Assembly: GCA_001515955.1 (NCBI GenBank)
Contig: LOES01000253.1
Location: 1-51,547, forward strand
Length of the DNA stretch: 51,547 nt
Origin: Clostridia bacterium BRH_c25
GTDB taxonomy: Bacteria; Bacillota_A; Clostridia; Lutisporales; Lutisporaceae
Direction of reading: 5' to 3'
Both the position numbers and the translations under genes were made by a program. Positions 27,177 to 36,737 of the stretch are shown piece after piece. The notes beneath the pieces are model-generated. The model did not search any database, had not been told where the DNA came from, and worked only from the letters and a program-made list of their open reading frames with translations. Position 1 is the stretch's first letter; each line of letters begins with the position of its first letter.

Positions 27177-28679
27177 ATGGCGGGTACAAAGACGCAGAGA
27201 GAAGTAAATGGACTTTTTGAATTAACTGACAGCGCACGTGAAAATCTTAAAGACAATCAGTATTTCAATGAAGATTTGGCACCGACCAAGCTGAATGAGA
27301 GAACATGGGGTACTTATCACATAGCCGCACTTTGGATAGGGATGTCGGTTTGCATACCCACTTACATGATGGCATCCAGCCTTATGGCAGCAGGGCTTTC
27401 CTGGCTTCAGGCAATCATAAACATAGCATTGGGCAACTTGATAGTGCTTATTCCTATGCAGTTGAATTCTCATGCGGGAACAAAATATGGCATTCCTTAT
27501 CCGGTATTTGCACGTCTGTCTTTCGGTGTAAAGGGCGCCCATATTGCGTCAATAGCCCGTGCAATAATTGCTGCAGGCTGGTTCGGCATACAGTGCTGGA
27601 TAGGCGGTGGAGCAATAAATGCGGTTATCGGAATACTGAGTCCTGCTTGGGCAGCTTGGGCCGGTGGAATCTGGATTTCCTTCTTCCTGTTCTGGGCAGC
27701 TAATGTATGGATCGCATACAAAGGCGCAGAAGCTATAAAGTTTATGGAATCATGGGGAGCTCCTATATTAGGTGTTCTATCACTGGGACTGATGATTTGG
27801 GCTGTAACCAGCGTAACTGCAATAGGCAAGAGTGTAGGCGACATCCTGAGTGCAAAGGCAACTTATGCACCCGGCAAGTTCTGGTCTATATTCCTTCCCG
27901 GTCTGACAGCAAATATAGCATTCTGGTCAACACTTGCTCTTAATATCCCTGACTTCAGCCGATATGCAAAAACTCAGAAGGATCAGTTCATGGGGCAGCT
28001 GCTTGGCTTGCCTACGTCAATGGCAGCATTCGCCTTCGTCGGAGTATTTGTAACCGGAGCAACCGGCCTGGTATACGGTGAATTCATATGGGACCCTGTG
28101 GTTGTTATCTCCAAGATAGGAAATCCTGTTGCTGCTCTGCTTGGCGCTGTGGGTATTATTATTGCTACTTTGACTACAAATATAGCGGCTAACGTAGTGG
28201 CTCCCGCAAATGGAATTTCCAATCTGAGCCCAAAGAAAATCAGCTATAAAATGGGCACATTGATTACCGGTGTTGCAGGTGTTGCAATAATGCCTTGGAA
28301 GCTTTTGGAAACTGCCGGCGCATACCTTTTCGGCTGGTTGGGAACCTATGGATTATTCCTCGGGCCTCTTGCCGGTATATACGTAGCAGACTACTATATC
28401 TACAGAAAGAAAATACTTGACCTCGACGACCTTTTCAGAGGTGACACAGGCCGTTATTGGTATGGAAATGGTTACAATATGAAAGCAGTGTGGGCTTGGA
28501 TAATATCCGCGATACTTCCATTGCTCGGCAAAGTTGTTCCAGCCCTTGGTTTCTTTGCAGAAAATGGTTGGATGATCGGCTTCCTCATCGCTTTAGTTGT
28601 ATATCCGACGCTTATGAAAAACGAAAGTGCTTCCTTGGTATTGGAGGCTGAAAGCAAAAATATTACAATGGGAGCTTAA
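27177..28679 (+). CDS. NCS1 family nucleobase/hydantoin transporter
   Basis: The 500-residue protein has about twelve hydrophobic segments and the NCS1 hallmarks: ALWIGMSVCIPTYMMAS in segment one, ARLSFGVKGAHIASIARAII, GWFGIQCWIGG, and LNIPDFSRYAKTQKDQ before segment seven. NCS1 proteins (Mhp1, PucI, FurA types) import uracil, cytosine, allantoin or hydantoins with a cation. Its position between ureido-hydrolase and hydantoinase genes points to uracil, thymine, dihydropyrimidines or hydantoins as cargo. The ATG follows GGAGGTG. Which substrate it takes cannot be decided here. Confidence 0.92.
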   Translation: MAGTKTQREVNGLFELTDSARENLKDNQYFNEDLAPTKLNERTWGTYHIAALWIGMSVCIPTYMMASSLMAAGLSWLQAIINIALGNLIVLIPMQLNSHAGTKYGIPYPVFARLSFGVKGAHIASIARAIIAAGWFGIQCWIGGGAINAVIGILSPAWAAWAGGIWISFFLFWAANVWIAYKGAEAIKFMESWGAPILGVLSLGLMIWAVTSVTAIGKSVGDILSAKATYAPGKFWSIFLPGLTANIAFWSTLALNIPDFSRYAKTQKDQFMGQLLGLPTSMAAFAFVGVFVTGATGLVYGEFIWDPVVVISKIGNPVAALLGAVGIIIATLTTNIAANVVAPANGISNLSPKKISYKMGTLITGVAGVAIMPWKLLETAGAYLFGWLGTYGLFLGPLAGIYVADYYIYRKKILDLDDLFRGDTGRYWYGNGYNMKAVWAWIISAILPLLGKVVPALGFFAENGWMIGFLIALVVYPTLMKNESASLVLEAESKNITMGA

Positions 28680-28695
28680 CCGTTAATGAAAGTTG

Positions 28696-28729
28696 GGAAA
28701 AGGGGTCGGCAGATGTCTATCCCTTTTCC
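28696..28729 (+). other. Hairpin between transporter and hydantoinase genes
   Basis: GGAAAAGGG (28696-28704) and CCCTTTTCC (28721-28729) form a 9-bp stem without a good T run. It may reduce read-through or stabilise the upstream mRNA. Confidence 0.45.
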
Positions 28730-28802
28730 TGCCTTTATTGAATGCATAATATAATCACCTGATTATTATAATGGAAAATATATTCATAGGGGGTTTACAG
28801 TA

Positions 28803-30170
28803 ATGGATTTTATCATTAAAAATGGTACCGTAATAACTGCATGTGACACGTATGTTGCCGACGTAGCAGTTAAGGACGGAAAGGTTGTAATGATAGGACA
28901 GGGCTTGGAAGCAGATGGAGCAAAATTATATGATGCTTCAGGAAAATATGTGCTGCCCGGTGCCATTGATGCCCACACCCATCTTCAGATGCCTTTCGGA
29001 GGCACGGTATCATCTGACAGCTATGAAGCAGGGACACGTGCTGCAGCCTGCGGCGGTGTAACTACAGTCTTTGATTTTGTAATTCAGAGAAAGGGTCAGG
29101 GATTGATTGAGGCCGTCGAAGGCAGAAGAGCATTATGTGCTCCACAGGCTTGTGTAGACTATGCCTTCCATACTGCAATAACCGATCTTACACCCGCAGT
29201 ATTGGAAGAGTTTGGTGCATCCGCCGGGTATGGAGTACCAAGCTTCAAGTTATTCATGGTATACAAAAAAGAAGGATTAATGGTTGATGACGGCGTACTT
29301 GCTGCTGCATTGGAAAAGTCTAAAGAAACCGGTACCCTGATTGCAGTACATGCTGAAAATCCGGACCTTATCGATAAAAGAATCGAGAAGTTCCTGGCAG
29401 AAGGTAAAACCTCTGCATGGTATCACTATGAAAGCCGTCCTGAATTTGTAGAAGCTGAGGCTGACAAGCGTGCCATACATTGGGCAAAAGCTTTCGAAGC
29501 ACCTCTTTATATAGTTCATCTGGCCAATAAGGAAGGACTGGATGAGGTCACAAGGGCAAAGGATGAAGGCTATGAGATTTATGCAGAAACTTGTCCGCAG
29601 TATCTGAATTTCACAAACGAAGTTTATAAACGTGAAGACGGAAGAAATTGGGTTTGCTCACCGCCAATAAAAGGCAAGGAAAGTCAGGATGCATTGTGGG
29701 AAGGCATCAAACGGGGCGATATTGTTACAGTAGCAACGGACCACTGTCCCTTCCAGTCCTATGAGAAGGATTGGGGAAAAGACAATTTCACAAAGATTCC
29801 TAATGGCTGTATGGGTATTGAAAACCTGTATCCGTATATGCTCAGTGAAGCAAACAAGGGACGCATAACCTTCAATAAGGCTGTTGAAGTATGTTCTGCA
29901 AATGTTGCAGGAATTTTCGGGTGTGCTCCTGAAAAGGGTACGGTTGCAGTCGGCGCAGATGCTGACCTTGTGATATATGATCCAAATAAGAATTTCGTTG
30001 TTTCAAAAAATAACATGCACTCCGATGTTGATCATACCATCTGGGAAGGCGTAGAGTTAAAAGGCTATCCGGTAATGACATTCTCACGGGGGAAGCTTGT
30101 TTTCAAAGATGGTGAGTTTGTAGGCCAGTCAGGTTGGGGCAATTTTGTAAAATGCCGGCCTCGCAAGTGA
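28803..30170 (+). CDS. hydA: Dihydropyrimidinase / D-hydantoinase
   Basis: This cyclic amidohydrolase opens dihydrouracil, dihydrothymine or 5-substituted hydantoin rings to N-carbamoyl amino acids. Metal ligands H58 and H60 lie in PGAIDAHTHLQMP, the carboxylated Lys155 in FKLFMVYK, and later ligands in AVHAEN, YIVHLANKEG and VATDHCPFQ. Length is 455 residues, usual for the family. The gene lies between the NCS1 transporter and preT, matching the second step of reductive pyrimidine catabolism. Hydantoinase versus dihydropyrimidinase activity cannot be separated by motif. Confidence 0.94.
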   Translation: MDFIIKNGTVITACDTYVADVAVKDGKVVMIGQGLEADGAKLYDASGKYVLPGAIDAHTHLQMPFGGTVSSDSYEAGTRAAACGGVTTVFDFVIQRKGQGLIEAVEGRRALCAPQACVDYAFHTAITDLTPAVLEEFGASAGYGVPSFKLFMVYKKEGLMVDDGVLAAALEKSKETGTLIAVHAENPDLIDKRIEKFLAEGKTSAWYHYESRPEFVEAEADKRAIHWAKAFEAPLYIVHLANKEGLDEVTRAKDEGYEIYAETCPQYLNFTNEVYKREDGRNWVCSPPIKGKESQDALWEGIKRGDIVTVATDHCPFQSYEKDWGKDNFTKIPNGCMGIENLYPYMLSEANKGRITFNKAVEVCSANVAGIFGCAPEKGTVAVGADADLVIYDPNKNFVVSKNNMHSDVDHTIWEGVELKGYPVMTFSRGKLVFKDGEFVGQSGWGNFVKCRPRK

Positions 30171-30233
30171 ACTCGATTAGCCATAGCTGAAAATCGGGGA
30201 TTCAGATAAATACTTTTTAAGGAGGGATGTAGG

Positions 30234-31580
30234 TTGAAGGAAAAGGAGTATTTAATAGAGTCGGAAAAAGCCTATTCACCATTGAATGCAATTGAAGAGG
30301 CTTCAAGATGCCTGCTTTGCCATGATGCACCGTGCAGTAAAGCATGCCCTGCCGGGACAAATCCGGAAAAATTCATAAGGTCAATCCGTTTCAGAAATGT
30401 GAAGGGCGCAATCGAGACAATAAGAGAGGCAAATATTCTTGGCGGGACCTGTGCAAGAGTCTGTCCCTATGAGAAGCTTTGTGAGGAAGCATGCTCAAGA
30501 ACAGGTATCGACAGAACAATAGATATAGGCGGTTTGCAGAGATATGCAATAGACTATGAAAAGGATTGCGGCATGAAGGTACTTGAAGCTCCTCCTGCCA
30601 CCCTGGAAAAGGTTGCAGTTATAGGTGCGGGTCCGGCAGGTCTGGCAGCAGCAGCCGGGTTGGCTATGATAGGCTATAGGGTGACGGTATTTGAGGCAAA
30701 AGAAAAGGCCGGCGGTTGGCTGACCTACGGTATCGTTCCTTCAAGGCTGCCTCAGTATGTAGTGGATTATGAGGCGGATTATGTAAAGAGCCTCGGGGTT
30801 GAGTTCAAATTCAATACCAAAGTTGGCAGGGACATAGCAATTAACCACCTTAAAGCCCAGGGCTTTGATGCAGTATGTATTGCAGTTGGTCTTCAAGGCG
30901 CAGGAGCTTTGGAAATCCCGGGTGCTGACCTGGAAGGCGTGAAAACAGCAGCAGAATTCCTGTCAGCTGCAAAGCCTGCAAATGGGAATATTGATATACC
31001 AACAAATGTAGTAATAATAGGCGGCGGTGACGTTGCTATGGATTGTGCTGCCACTGCCAAGCAGCTGGGAGCAAAGGCCGTAACTATTGTATACCGCAGG
31101 ACAATAGAAGAAATGCCCGCCAGCAAGACAGAACTCGAATTTGTGCAGAAGCTTGGTGTAGGCATACTTCCAAACTTCAAGCCTGCAGAGGTCATTGGAG
31201 AGAAGGGCAAGGCAAAGGCCTTCAAGGCAGTTGGTCTTGATTGGAAGGACAGGAACACTTCAGTAGAGGTGTCCGATTCTGTTATACAGCTCAAAGCAGA
31301 GCTTGTCGTCCAGGCCATCGGACAGATTCCGGAAGACATTTCCTTTGCAGGGCTCGAAGCCGGAGGCAGAGGACTTGCTGCTGCAGACAGCGAAACAGGC
31401 AAAACCAAAGTAGAAGGAATATTCGCATTCGGTGACATAGTTAATGGAGGCAAGACGGTTGTAGAGGCTGTTGCCAGAGGTAAAGCAGCAGCAAAAGCTG
31501 TTGATGAGTATCTAAGCAGCAGGAGAATAGGAAGCACTACCAGCAAAGAGGTAGCTGCAGGGAAAGAAGGTGCAAGATAA
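30234..31580 (+). CDS. preT: Dihydropyrimidine dehydrogenase subunit PreT (FAD, Fe-S)
   Basis: PreT is the NAD-linked, FAD-containing partner of PreA; together they interconvert uracil or thymine and the 5,6-dihydro forms. An N-terminal Fe-S cluster region has C26, C29, C34 and C38 ([13 protein letters not shown]) and [18 protein letters not shown]. The FAD site is [12 protein letters not shown], the NAD(P) site is [12 protein letters not shown], and the final FAD contact is [10 protein letters not shown]. Length is 448 residues. The TTG start at 30234 follows AAGGAGG by 8 bases. preA begins one base after the stop. Confidence 0.95.
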   Translation: MKEKEYLIESEKAYSPLNAIEEASRCLLCHDAPCSKACPAGTNPEKFIRSIRFRNVKGAIETIREANILGGTCARVCPYEKLCEEACSRTGIDRTIDIGGLQRYAIDYEKDCGMKVLEAPPATLEKVAVIGAGPAGLAAAAGLAMIGYRVTVFEAKEKAGGWLTYGIVPSRLPQYVVDYEADYVKSLGVEFKFNTKVGRDIAINHLKAQGFDAVCIAVGLQGAGALEIPGADLEGVKTAAEFLSAAKPANGNIDIPTNVVIIGGGDVAMDCAATAKQLGAKAVTIVYRRTIEEMPASKTELEFVQKLGVGILPNFKPAEVIGEKGKAKAFKAVGLDWKDRNTSVEVSDSVIQLKAELVVQAIGQIPEDISFAGLEAGGRGLAAADSETGKTKVEGIFAFGDIVNGGKTVVEAVARGKAAAKAVDEYLSSRRIGSTTSKEVAAGKEGAR

Positions 31581-31581
31581 T

Positions 31582-32838
31582 ATGGCAAAACGTAAAGATT
31601 TATCCTTGGATTTCTGTGGTATAAAATGCGAAAACCCGTTTTTCCTATCCTCTTCACCGGTAGGCAGCAACTACGATATGTGCAAGAAGGCATTGGAAAG
31701 CGGCTGGGGGGGGATCTACTATAAAACAGTAGGATATTGGATTCCTCAGGAATGTTCTCCTCGATTTGATGCAAACCGCAAGGAGGGCACACCTTTTATA
31801 GGCTTCAAGAACATGGAAATGATATCAGACAAGCCAACCGAGAAAAACATTGAAATGATTGCACAAATCAAGCGTGATTATCCTGACAAGGTACTTATAG
31901 TTTCCATAATGGGAGAAAATGAAGAGGAGTGGACGAAACTAGCTAAGGCAGTGACAGAAACAGGAGCTGATGGAATAGAGTGCAACTTTTCCTGCCCTCA
32001 GATGACTACACACGCTATGGGCTCGGATGTGGGAACGAATACAGAACTGGTTGAGAAATACTCTGCAGCTGTTAAAAAGGCGACCCACCTTCCGGTAATA
32101 GCAAAAATGACGCCGAACATCACTACTATGGAAATCTCAGCTCGTGCTGCAATAAAAGGAGGGGCAACGGGCATTTCTGCCATCAATACTATAAAGAGTA
32201 TAACGGAGGTTGACTTTGATAATTTTACTTGCCTCCCGATTGTAAACGGAAAATCCTCCATATCCGGTTATTCAGGGAAGGCGGTCAAACCGGTTGCACT
32301 CAGATTTATAGCACAAATGGCAAAGGATGATCAGCTTAAGGGGGTACCGCTAAGCGGCATAGGAGGTATCGAAACCTGGGCGGATGCTTTGGAATTCTTA
32401 CTGGTCGGTGCATCAAACGTACAGGTAACTACTGCCATAATGCAGTATGGCTATAGAATTGTGGAGGATATGATCAGCGGGATGTCGTATTGGATGGAGG
32501 AAAAGGGCATCAATAACCTTTCTGAGATAATTGGTGCGGCTTTGCCAAACATTGTACCGGCAGAACAAATTGAGCGTGATTTCAAGGTTTACCCCAAATA
32601 TGACCATGAAAACTGCGTAGGCTGCGGGCGCTGCTACATATCCTGCTATGACGCAGGACACCAGGCTATTGAATGGGATGCCGGGAACAGGAAGCCCAAG
32701 CTTGATGAAGAAAAATGTGTAGGCTGCGGTCTTTGCTGGGTGGTATGCCCGGTAGAGAAGTGTGTTGCCCCGGATAAGACTAAATTCCACAGCTTCGGTA
32801 CACCACGGGAAATAAACGTAATAGCAAAAAAACTATAA
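31582..32838 (+). CDS. preA: Dihydropyrimidine dehydrogenase subunit PreA (FMN, 2x 4Fe-4S)
   Basis: PreA carries the FMN barrel where the pyrimidine ring is reduced. Cys138 in ECNFSCPQM matches the catalytic Cys of mammalian dihydropyrimidine dehydrogenase. FMN and phosphate motifs ([16 protein letters not shown]) follow, and the C-terminus has two ferredoxin-type clusters, [11 protein letters not shown] and [16 protein letters not shown]. The ATG at 31582 is one base after the preT stop; an in-frame GTG (31570) would overlap preT. Length is 418 residues. A strong terminator ends the operon 38 bp later. Confidence 0.96.
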   Translation: MAKRKDLSLDFCGIKCENPFFLSSSPVGSNYDMCKKALESGWGGIYYKTVGYWIPQECSPRFDANRKEGTPFIGFKNMEMISDKPTEKNIEMIAQIKRDYPDKVLIVSIMGENEEEWTKLAKAVTETGADGIECNFSCPQMTTHAMGSDVGTNTELVEKYSAAVKKATHLPVIAKMTPNITTMEISARAAIKGGATGISAINTIKSITEVDFDNFTCLPIVNGKSSISGYSGKAVKPVALRFIAQMAKDDQLKGVPLSGIGGIETWADALEFLLVGASNVQVTTAIMQYGYRIVEDMISGMSYWMEEKGINNLSEIIGAALPNIVPAEQIERDFKVYPKYDHENCVGCGRCYISCYDAGHQAIEWDAGNRKPKLDEEKCVGCGLCWVVCPVEKCVAPDKTKFHSFGTPREINVIAKKL

Positions 32839-32876
32839 ATATATTGAATGAATAATAAATACCTATCAGCTTACAG

Positions 32877-32911
32877 GAAGGGCAGATAAAAAATTATTCT
32901 GCCCTTCTTGC
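32877..32911 (+). terminator. Terminator of the pyrimidine catabolic operon
   Basis: A perfect 10-bp stem GAAGGGCAGA (32877-32886) with TCTGCCCTTC (32898-32907), followed by TTGC and a short T-rich stretch. It closes the sigma-54 unit. Confidence 0.85.
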
Positions 32912-32955
32912 AATACTTTACTTGAGTACACTTATTTGATAATGAGGTGAAGGAT

Positions 32956-33789
32956 GTGGACGAGAAAATTCTACAGAATGAAATACTAAGATCCTTTTAC
33001 AATATAAGTACTTATTTACCGGATATGTTTGAAGAAGAGGTAAGCTTTGCAATTACAGATACGGAAAAATACTTGGTTTATATACCTACAGAGCATATAA
33101 ATCCCGGAATAAAACCTGGAGATGTAATCAAGGAAGGAAGCTCCTCACATAAGAGTATCAATAGCGGCAAAACTGTTAAGGTAATCGTACCCAAGGAAAT
33201 TTACGGATTTGAAATGATGGCTGTAGCTATTCCTGTTAAAGATGAAGGAGGTACTGTAGCCGGATGTGTATCTTTCGGGAGAAGCATGAAGAAGCATTAC
33301 GAAATTTCAGGCCTCTCAAGAACTTTATCCCAATCACTCCAGAGGATTTCAAAGTCGTCCAATGAGATTTCTTCTGCTTTACAGAATGTCTTATCTGCAA
33401 ATGAAGCAGTCGTTGCTGATGTTAACATAGCAAACAATGAAGCTCAGAATACTGATGCAATTCTAAAGTTCATAAGAAATATTGCCGGTCAGACCAACCT
33501 CCTGGGCTTGAATGCTTCAATAGAAGCAGCACGGACAGGAGAAGCTGGCAAGGGCTTTGCAGTTGTTGCCCAGGAAATAAGAAAACTCTCTATTTCCAGC
33601 AGCGAGAGCATAAACAAGATTGATAAGGTTTTAAACAATATTCAAGAGGCTGTAGGAAGCATCATGAAAAATATAAATGAATTGAATGATGTTTTTAAAC
33701 ATCAGACTGAGGATCTTTTAGAGATAAATACATCTCTGGAAGAAATCAGTAATATAGCGGAAAAGCTAGAGGAAATAAGCAAGCTGTAG
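32956..33789 (+). CDS. Soluble methyl-accepting chemotaxis-type receptor
   Basis: The C-terminal part holds the chemoreceptor signalling tip: [20 protein letters not shown] followed by [17 protein letters not shown], the hairpin that contacts CheA and CheW. The N-terminal 115 residues look like a small sensory domain without a membrane segment, so the receptor is cytosolic. At 277 residues it is very short for a chemoreceptor, with helices trimmed on both sides of the tip. GTG at 32956 is preferred because GAGGTG lies 6 bases upstream. No chemotaxis genes are next to it. It follows the pyrimidine operon but behind its terminator. Confidence 0.88.
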   Translation: MDEKILQNEILRSFYNISTYLPDMFEEEVSFAITDTEKYLVYIPTEHINPGIKPGDVIKEGSSSHKSINSGKTVKVIVPKEIYGFEMMAVAIPVKDEGGTVAGCVSFGRSMKKHYEISGLSRTLSQSLQRISKSSNEISSALQNVLSANEAVVADVNIANNEAQNTDAILKFIRNIAGQTNLLGLNASIEAARTGEAGKGFAVVAQEIRKLSISSSESINKIDKVLNNIQEAVGSIMKNINELNDVFKHQTEDLLEINTSLEEISNIAEKLEEISKL

Positions 33790-33912
33790 CTTGATTCCCT
33801 TATTATAAATCCTGTATTCCTGTACGAAAGCTTCGTTATAACCTATAGGTTGTATAAAATAGGAAAAAATAGTTAATAATACAAAAAAACATGGGAACTG
33901 ATTTATTTGATT

Positions 33913-33936
33913 TACCCCTCACGGGGTATTTTTTTT
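33913..33936 (+). terminator. Terminator after the chemoreceptor gene
   Basis: TACCCC (33913-33918) and GGGGTA (33923-33928) form a stem followed by eight T residues. A perfect palindrome AACCTATAGGTT lies at 33840-33851 in the same gap. Confidence 0.85.
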
Positions 33937-34040
33937 GTTTTATAATTGTTATACATTGCTAAAAAGCTTATAATATAAAAAGAAATATAAGCTATAGGTA
34001 AAATTTGATAAATATATAATATTGGAAGGGGAATAACATA

Positions 34041-35105
34041 ATGAAGGATCAAAGGCTCAGTAAATTTGCTGATATGCTGTTGGAGCATTCTTTAGGTATC
34101 AAGGAAGGGGAAAATGTGGTTATACGCTCCGGATACCTTGCAAAGCCGCTTATAGATGAATTCTACAATAAAGTAATCGATAAGGGGGCTAATGCATTTG
34201 TTCACATTTTAGCTGACAACCAGAAAAAATACTTTATGGAAAATGCAAATGCAAAACAGCTGGAGAATATCAGCACAATTTATGAAGGTATTTATGACAA
34301 GGCAGATGCGGTGATGGTAATTGAAGCGCCTGAGAATACAAATCATCTCTCAAATGTTCCCCCTAAGAAGAATATGGAGTACAATAAAGCCCTCTCCCCA
34401 TTGCTTAAGAAAATAATGAGCAAAAGATGGGTTCTGACAAATTACCCGGTTGAAGCCTTTGCACAGAATGCCGGTATGTCATTAGAGGAATATGAGGATT
34501 TTCTATTTAATGCTGTTTTAGTTGACTACAAAAAAATGGATCAGGATATGGATAAGATCATAAAAATATTTGATTCAGCGAATACAATAAGAATAGTAGG
34601 CCGTGAGACGGACCTGAGCTTCAGCATACAAGGCAGAATGGGTACAAAATGCAGCGGACAGAACAATGTACCTGATGGAGAGGTTTTTTATTCTCCAGTC
34701 ACAAACTCGGCAAATGGACATATCTACTATGAGTTCCCGGCAATAAGATATGGAAATCAGGTAGATAGTGTAAGGCTGGAATTTAAGGATGGAAAAATTA
34801 TTAATGCCCGAGCCGATAGCAATGAGCAATTCCTTAATCAAATGCTTGATACCGATGAAGGCGCCAGATACTTGGGAGAGTTTGGCATAGGGCTGAATTA
34901 TGGCATTAAGAAGTTTATAAAGAATATTCTTTTTGATGAGAAAATAGGTGGAACCATACATCTTGCGGCAGGTAATGCCTATGAGGGCTCGGGAGGGGAT
35001 AACTTTTCGGCTCTTCATTGGGATATGATAAAAGAGTTGAGAGACTTAGGGGAAATATATGCAGACAGCAAGCTGATACAGAAGGACGGAGTATATCTGT
35101 ATTGA
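34041..35105 (+). CDS. M29 family aminopeptidase
   Basis: The protein belongs to the M29 thermophilic aminopeptidase family (AmpS/PepS), metal enzymes that remove N-terminal residues from peptides in the cytosol. Visible signatures are GENVVIRSGYLAKPL at the start, NVPDGEVFYSP with a metal-binding Glu, GHIYYEFPA, and the C-terminal HLAAGNAYEGSGGDNFSALHWDMI region, here quoted as two parts because HLAAGN and SALHWDMI carry the ligands. Length (354 residues) is slightly below the usual 370-410. The ATG follows GGAAGGGG. It is monocistronic, with a terminator before it. Confidence 0.88.
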   Translation: MKDQRLSKFADMLLEHSLGIKEGENVVIRSGYLAKPLIDEFYNKVIDKGANAFVHILADNQKKYFMENANAKQLENISTIYEGIYDKADAVMVIEAPENTNHLSNVPPKKNMEYNKALSPLLKKIMSKRWVLTNYPVEAFAQNAGMSLEEYEDFLFNAVLVDYKKMDQDMDKIIKIFDSANTIRIVGRETDLSFSIQGRMGTKCSGQNNVPDGEVFYSPVTNSANGHIYYEFPAIRYGNQVDSVRLEFKDGKIINARADSNEQFLNQMLDTDEGARYLGEFGIGLNYGIKKFIKNILFDEKIGGTIHLAAGNAYEGSGGDNFSALHWDMIKELRDLGEIYADSKLIQKDGVYLY

Positions 35106-35165
35106 ACGCACAAAAGTATTTACATTGAGCAAAGTGCGAATTCAATAACAATCAAGGAAACATTT

Positions 35166-35208
35166 ACGCGAAATCTGAATTAAGAATGTAAAATGTTTTT
35201 CGCGAAAT
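35166..35208. promoter_or_regulatory. CGCGAAAT direct repeats and a TTTCGCGAAA palindrome
   Basis: CGCGAAAT occurs at 35167 and 35201, and the second copy sits in the perfect 10-bp palindrome TTTCGCGAAA (35198-35207). A TATAAT-like box lies near 35297, upstream of the TPR gene. These may be operator and promoter parts of the TPR-peptide unit. No clear -35 box was found. Confidence 0.35.
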
Positions 35209-35389
35209 ATATAGTATGAGAAGGTAGGATTTATTCTTGCCTTTTTTTCTTATTCATTATATGAATGGTAATAAAATGTCAAAAAAGAGCAGTTTGTATA
35301 ATATAGGCAACAATTCAACAAAAAAAGTAAAAAAATGGGGAAAAAAATGTTACAATATGTATAAACATTGAATATTGGCGGTGAAATTG

Positions 35390-36454
35390 TTGAAACTGAC
35401 AGCAGATATAATTGGAATAATGTCAGAGCACCAACAAATATCAGAAAAAGTCGAACTAGTCACAAAAAATATAATAGATTATAAAAAGGAGAGCGATCTC
35501 GCTGCTTTAGAAAAACTTAAGGACCTCTGCATAAAGGAAAATATGACAATAGAAATGGCAAAGATGTACAGGAATATTGGTATGTACCATTTCTACACAA
35601 ATAATTTCGACAATGCAACAATATCAATGGAGTTGGCTATAGACCTGCTGAGGAGGGAAAGCGGTACAAAGCTGCTTGCTGAATATTACTCTGAGTTAGG
35701 ACTGATATATTTCTATAATCACGAGTACCTGTACTCCAGAAGGTATTATGAAGAGGCTGAAGAGTTGCTCACACAGGAGTCAGATATTGATAAGCATATA
35801 GTATATCTTCATTATTTCAGGTATGGAATGCTGTTGAACAGCATGCAGGAATATTCGCATTCAAAGTTGAAGCTGGAAAAGGCATTACTGTTTGCAGCGG
35901 ATGAAAAGGACACAGCATTGATTATAATGAATTTTGGAATTTTGTCTAAAAAGCAAAAGGACATGAAGACTGCTCTCAGGTATTACAGCAAAGCGCTTTG
36001 GCTGGTGGGAGACAAGGATATGAAGATCAAGGGCATAGTGTACAATAATATAGCAGAGGTGTATAAAATACTTGGGCAGTATGAAAAAGCGCTGAGTTAC
36101 ATGGATAGAGCCTTCAAATGCATAACTGACGATAATTTGTCCCGTTTGTTCGTATTCTTCAATACATATACAGAGATCAAGATATTGAAGGGGGAAAGGG
36201 AAGCAGTGCTGGATAAGTTCCTGCAGCTTCTGGGCAGAGTGAAGGAGTTTCATTTGTATAGAGCGCTGATAATTGAAGGTATAAGCAATATGATTGTTAT
36301 TGGAAGTGAAGATGAGAGTATACTTGAAAGGCTTGAGACTGCTATAATAAAGCTTATTGAGGAAAATGCATTCGGCCATGATGAGTTCGTAAGAGAACTC
36401 AAGGCATGCCTAGAAAACATACGGTTATTTCTGAAAGACTCCAAAATGATATGA
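35390..36454 (+). CDS. TPR-repeat protein, Rap-like regulator candidate
   Basis: The 354-residue protein is helical throughout and made of tetratricopeptide repeats: YRNIGMYHFYTNNFDNATIS, YSELGLIYFYNHEYLYSRRY, and YNNIAEVYKILGQYEKALSY are clear copies. No DNA-binding HTH is seen at the N-terminus; instead there is a short helical region of about 40 residues. This is the layout of Rap proteins of the RRNPP family, which bind a secreted-and-reimported peptide and act on response regulators or transcription factors. A secreted peptide gene begins 15 bp after its stop, as with rap-phr pairs. The start is uncertain: TTG at 35390 has GGTGA 5 bases upstream, with GTG 35381 as alternative. Confidence 0.75.
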   Translation: MKLTADIIGIMSEHQQISEKVELVTKNIIDYKKESDLAALEKLKDLCIKENMTIEMAKMYRNIGMYHFYTNNFDNATISMELAIDLLRRESGTKLLAEYYSELGLIYFYNHEYLYSRRYYEEAEELLTQESDIDKHIVYLHYFRYGMLLNSMQEYSHSKLKLEKALLFAADEKDTALIIMNFGILSKKQKDMKTALRYYSKALWLVGDKDMKIKGIVYNNIAEVYKILGQYEKALSYMDRAFKCITDDNLSRLFVFFNTYTEIKILKGEREAVLDKFLQLLGRVKEFHLYRALIIEGISNMIVIGSEDESILERLETAIIKLIEENAFGHDEFVRELKACLENIRLFLKDSKMI

Positions 36455-36468
36455 AAGGTGGTGTAAGT

Positions 36469-36618
36469 ATGAGAAAGACACTAATATGCCTGTTACTTTC
36501 ATTAGTACTTGTTTTATCAACAACCACAGCAGCATTTGCAGTAGGTAATGTAGGACTACGACCTGTAAAGAAACCACCAGTTATTGTGAGACCACTGGTT
36601 GATGACATGGGAGGTTGA
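36469..36618 (+). CDS. Small secreted peptide, Phr-like pheromone precursor candidate
   Basis: The 49-residue product has a textbook Sec signal: MRKTL, a hydrophobic core LLLSLVLVLS, and an AFA cleavage site after about residue 24. About 25 residues remain, with a Pro/Val-rich end (KKPPVIVRPLVDDMGG). The ATG follows AGGTGG at good spacing, 15 bp after the TPR gene stop, so the two are translated from one mRNA. In rap-phr and related systems the exported precursor is cut to a 5-10-residue pheromone that re-enters through an oligopeptide permease. That it is a pheromone is inference from layout; mature sequence is unknown. Confidence 0.7.
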   Translation: MRKTLICLLLSLVLVLSTTTAAFAVGNVGLRPVKKPPVIVRPLVDDMGG

Positions 36619-36636
36619 TGATAACTGGAACAGTGC

Positions 36637-36680
36637 AGCAATGAAGCAGGGGAGCGGTGACGCTCCCCTGCTTCATTGCT
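36637..36680 (+). terminator. Strong 20-bp stem after the peptide gene
   Basis: Left arm AGCAATGAAGCAGGGGAGCG (36637-36656), loop GTGA, and an exactly complementary 20-nt right arm (36661-36680). The T run after it is weak (GAATATTTTA). It ends or stabilises the TPR-peptide mRNA. Confidence 0.8.
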
Positions 36681-36737
36681 GAATATTTTACTTGTGCATA
36701 AGCAAAATATATACAAAAAGTATTGGAGCGTGTGACA

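Noticed and set aside
28457..28651. Small open frame inside the end of the transporter gene
   Set aside because: It lies in another frame of a clearly coding region and lacks a ribosome site.
33840..33851. AACCTATAGGTT palindrome as an operator
   Set aside because: It lies downstream of the chemoreceptor gene and before a terminator, so a regulatory role is unlikely.
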